DNA of 64,000 nt from Solenopsis invicta (taxonomy: Eukaryota > Arthropoda > Insecta > Hymenoptera > Formicidae), in NCBI RefSeq assembly GCF_016802725.1, contig NC_052664.1, positions 30,831,275 to 30,895,274 on the forward strand. Direction: 5' to 3'. Shown here one piece after another: positions 61,031 through 64,000 of the stretch. The notes beneath the pieces were generated by a model, which did not search any database, was not told the origin of the DNA, and was given only the letters and a program-made list of their open reading frames with translations. Every line of letters begins with the position of its first letter. The stretch's first letter is position 1. Made by a program: the position numbers and the translations under genes.

Positions 61031-64000
61031 ATGATGCGGTAAAAGGTTAAAAAAACGTTATTTCTTTCTTGTGGCATCAATCATCACATTAATAATCGTT
61101 TCACTGAACCGATCTAAGTAAGTTGGCCACACGCGCTATCTCGCTCATAGCAATAATGCAAGAGCATGATTCGTGTATTCGTATACAATACAATGGAGCT
61201 AAAGCGCAACCGCCCTAAATTTTAAATTACTTTTTGATCGATGCTTTCAACTGGTTAGCCAATTAACCCAAAATTATTTAGCCGAGGGATACCGAAGGTT
61301 AAATGTGATTGGAGAAAGTATCGGATATGTCCAACGGCAACAGCCATATTGTTCAGATATACATATTCATTTTAACGTAAGTGTTAATATGTATTGATCT
61401 CGTTTAAATCATTTCTATCGATTCTATTTAATTTATTAAATTTACTATTATTTATCCTTGCGTTATTAAGACCATAAACAAATTTTAAAATATGTTAAAT
61501 TTATTTTAACGTATTGCAGTCTATCAAAACACATTTTTACATTTTTTAGCCAAGAAATATTCATTATAAAATATTCGTCTTAGTTTTTTTGACTTTCACC
61601 GTGCGAAATTTATCCTACTTTCTGTACACGCGTGTTAAAGCAGAAACTAGTCGATCAAGAGGGAATTCCTTTCCACGCGCCGAAGTTTGTCCACGCACGC
61701 TCACAAATGAGCGAGAGTAACAAAAGAACCGATATTATAATTCATTGAGTCGCAGAGGCTTACAATTACAGTTCTCGCGCGGAAGTGAGATCGAGAAATA
61801 TAAAGGAGATAAAGGCTTAATGCCGCGGTACGCCGACAAAAGCGCCCCTTTTCTCGCTTTACCTCCAACCCTTGTGTACCAGGCGGTATCATCTTTTTTT
61901 TTCTTTTTTTTTAGCAGGTCACGTATCTCCCTTATTGCGGCACGTCCGAAGGAACCGGTGCATAGGTGACTGCTCGATTATATACCGGTTTACCTGGCTC
62001 GCACCGGCGCGCGGCGCGGCGTCCGGAAGGGAGACAAGGAGATCTCTGCTTTCCCGCATATTATCGCGCCAACATCTCCCGCGATTATTATTCTTACTCG
62101 CGGTGAAGGTCAATTTCTCTCGACGAAGTACGCGCAGCGCGCTGTATGACGATAAGAGATGTACGGAGATGAATATAATAATAACATAATGGATCTCATA
62201 ATATATAAGTATACGCGTATATATTTGTTATGTGAACTATTGCATAAACCAGTAACAAAGAAGAATGAAGAAAATTACACGATTTCTATTAGCATTAATA
62301 TTATTTTTACCGCCGGTCTGTGTTTTATCACATAATTATTACTTATTTTGAAAAAAAATACGTATATATAACAGAATCACAGAATTTTTCTAAAAAAGAA
62401 TATACTATTGCGAAAAACGTCCCTACTGCGTGACGACATTCTTAATGATTGTTGCATAACTCGTCGCGACAAAAGGTAACCGATGCAGCGTTCTAGAACA
62501 CATCATAATATACTGAAACTGTGCACTTTGTTTTTCCAAGAAATAATTCTGCGCGCAAAAGAAGACGCGTAACACGAGGCATGAAACGAGAGACAAGAAT
62601 GATAGAAAGGAAAAAAAAAACAGATGGAATCAGGTACCTTAATACGATTACGACATTTAACGAAGGATTTGGTAACGATGGCCACCGAAGACGAAACCGG
62701 ATATCTCGTAATGTTTTTCTCGAAAAAGACGTTCTCCAAATTCTCCTTGAGACGTCGAATTCTCATGACGGTACTAAATTCCAATTTGTGCGATATTTCA
62801 CATCCAAATATGCGACGTTTATCGTTCCTAAATTCTAATGGGGTATCAGGCATTGCAAAAAACTCACATAAATAAATGGCGCGCGATGGTTCCCACCGTA
62901 AATAATATAGTGACGCAATCGGTTCTACGTCACAGAAATCAAACAGATTTACTCTTTGACGAGTCACTGAACTGACAATGACCTGCTATTACTGAAGAAA
63001 AATAAAGCAATAATTATTGCCCACGATTAATTTTGCTTGAAACGCGACGAAATATCGCAAGTATCCCATTCTACTCCACTTTATCACTTTTTTGAGATCT
63101 TTTCGCTACATCATTCAAAAAAAGAATAATTGACGCAAGATACATTCTTGTTGCGTCGACGAAAATAATATTTCGCTCGAGAGAATTATACCGGTTTCAA
63201 TTTCTGCGCAGCAACAATGCGAGCCGATTCGATCCGGTCGGCGTGCAAGAGCAAGATGCTATCGATGACCAGGTACACCCTTTATACACGATGTGGTGGT
63301 TCATTAAAAGTCCGCCTCTCGTGGACGAGAAGACGGGGAGGGACAGAGAATTGCTGCCGACTTGTTCGTTATCTACCGTGTTTTGCTCGTGTCAGAACGA
63401 ACTCACGGTGTGTCGTCGACGTGTGTCGTCCGGCATGTGCATCGGGCAGGCGTCAACTTAATGGGTCGACTCCGGCAGCAAACAGAGGAACGATCGGCCT
63501 CGGATAGATATGAAGTATGGGGGATCGATCCTGTCACTGGACTGTCGGGAACGAGTCCTCCTGGTCGTTTTCGTGGTCGTATTCGTCGGTTCGAATATTT
63601 TCGCAGCGAGTATCTCTAAGCCGCGAAATTGATACTTCGAAGACATTCGGTAACGATTCGGAGATGTGTCTTGATGCGTCAAACACGTTGCCAGACGCCT
63701 CATCGGAATAACATTGATAAGATGCTGGCACGAATAAGGAACGTTTAAATTAAAAGATTATGATCTTCTGCGTAAAACGATCCGTGACAAGCGGAAAAAA
63801 TTAACAGTCTCGCGAGTTTCAGAAAATAATTATAATCAAGAATTTATTTATAAAAAAAAATTGATAAAATTCTGACGCTATGAGCTAGAGATGTGACGAC
63901 CGTCATTCGCGCAAATTTAACGGGATATAATTTAATAAAAAAAATCTCTAAGAGATATAATTTAGAGAATTTCGATCTTTTACCTAATCAGAAAACGATT

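Larger units (their letters stand above)
23714..64000 (-). other. Notch: giant Notch intron (more than 40 kb, open at the right edge)
   Basis: No EGF-like, signal-peptide or other recognisable exon on the minus strand between the acceptor at 23714-23723 and the window end. AT-rich DNA alternates with GC/CpG-rich blocks near 27.6-28.3, 29.4-30.0, 32.1-32.6, 34.6-34.9, 37.6-38.6, 42.4-43.2, 49.6-50.3, 52.2-52.7, 54.1-54.5, 55.2-55.6, 62.0-62.2 and 63.2-63.7 kb. Chance open frames cluster in these blocks on several frames at once. MITEs, microsatellites and palindromes inside it are listed separately; elsewhere I see no gene. Cis-regulatory content is likely for an intron of a major developmental gene but is not demonstrated here. 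Confidence 0.75.

Noticed and set aside
24000..64000. Su(H)-type sites (YGTGRGAA) across the intron, e.g. 38408, 42487, 47016, 56705, 60673
   Set aside because: About five hits are expected by chance for this 8-mer on both strands in 40 kb, and I counted about that many. They are not clustered, so no claim of autoregulation is made.

Overview
This is insect nuclear DNA, AT-rich with CpG-rich islands. Protein similarity to Drosophila and other insects (Notch, an insect-type glutathione S-transferase, a BTBD17/Tango10-type BTB protein), together with canonical GT-AG introns and many short inverted-repeat elements, suggests a holometabolous insect. A hymenopteran, probably an ant, is my inference; I could not test it.

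Three genes are supported and all read right to left on the minus strand. (1) Glutathione S-transferase, 2624-4153: five coding exons whose phases join into one 239-residue protein. (2) A BTB-BACK protein of the BTBD17/Tango10 family, 7525-10718: three coding exons, all at phase 0, 502 residues. (3) The 3' two thirds of Notch, 15786-23713: six exons whose phases all close, about 2,000 residues. These run from the tail of EGF repeat 12 through EGF 13-36, three LNR modules, the heterodimerisation region, one membrane segment, RAM, ankyrin repeats, a glutamine-rich (opa) tract, the PPxY motif and the C-terminal PEST-like tail.

From 23714 to the right edge (over 40 kb) I see no EGF-coding exon. 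If the assembly is right, this whole stretch is part of one Notch intron that cuts EGF repeat 12, half of the canonical EGF 11-12 ligand-binding site. The signal peptide and EGF 1-11 would lie beyond the window. The intron alternates AT-rich DNA with GC/CpG-rich islands and carries several small inverted-repeat (MITE-like) elements, dinucleotide repeats and a few striking palindromes. I found no convincing independent gene in it.

The spaces between genes (1-2530, 4154-7480, 10865-15478) are AT-rich and hold low-complexity tracts, untranslated regions and MITEs. The clearest mobile element is a 719-bp hAT-type element with a perfect 8-bp target duplication in intron 1 of the BTB gene. A 136-bp hairpin element with a TTA duplication sits in intron 2 of the same gene. 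I saw no tRNA, rRNA or CRISPR array and no clear new multi-gene system; the best leads are the intron architecture, the mobile elements, and the overlapping open frames just upstream of the BTB gene.
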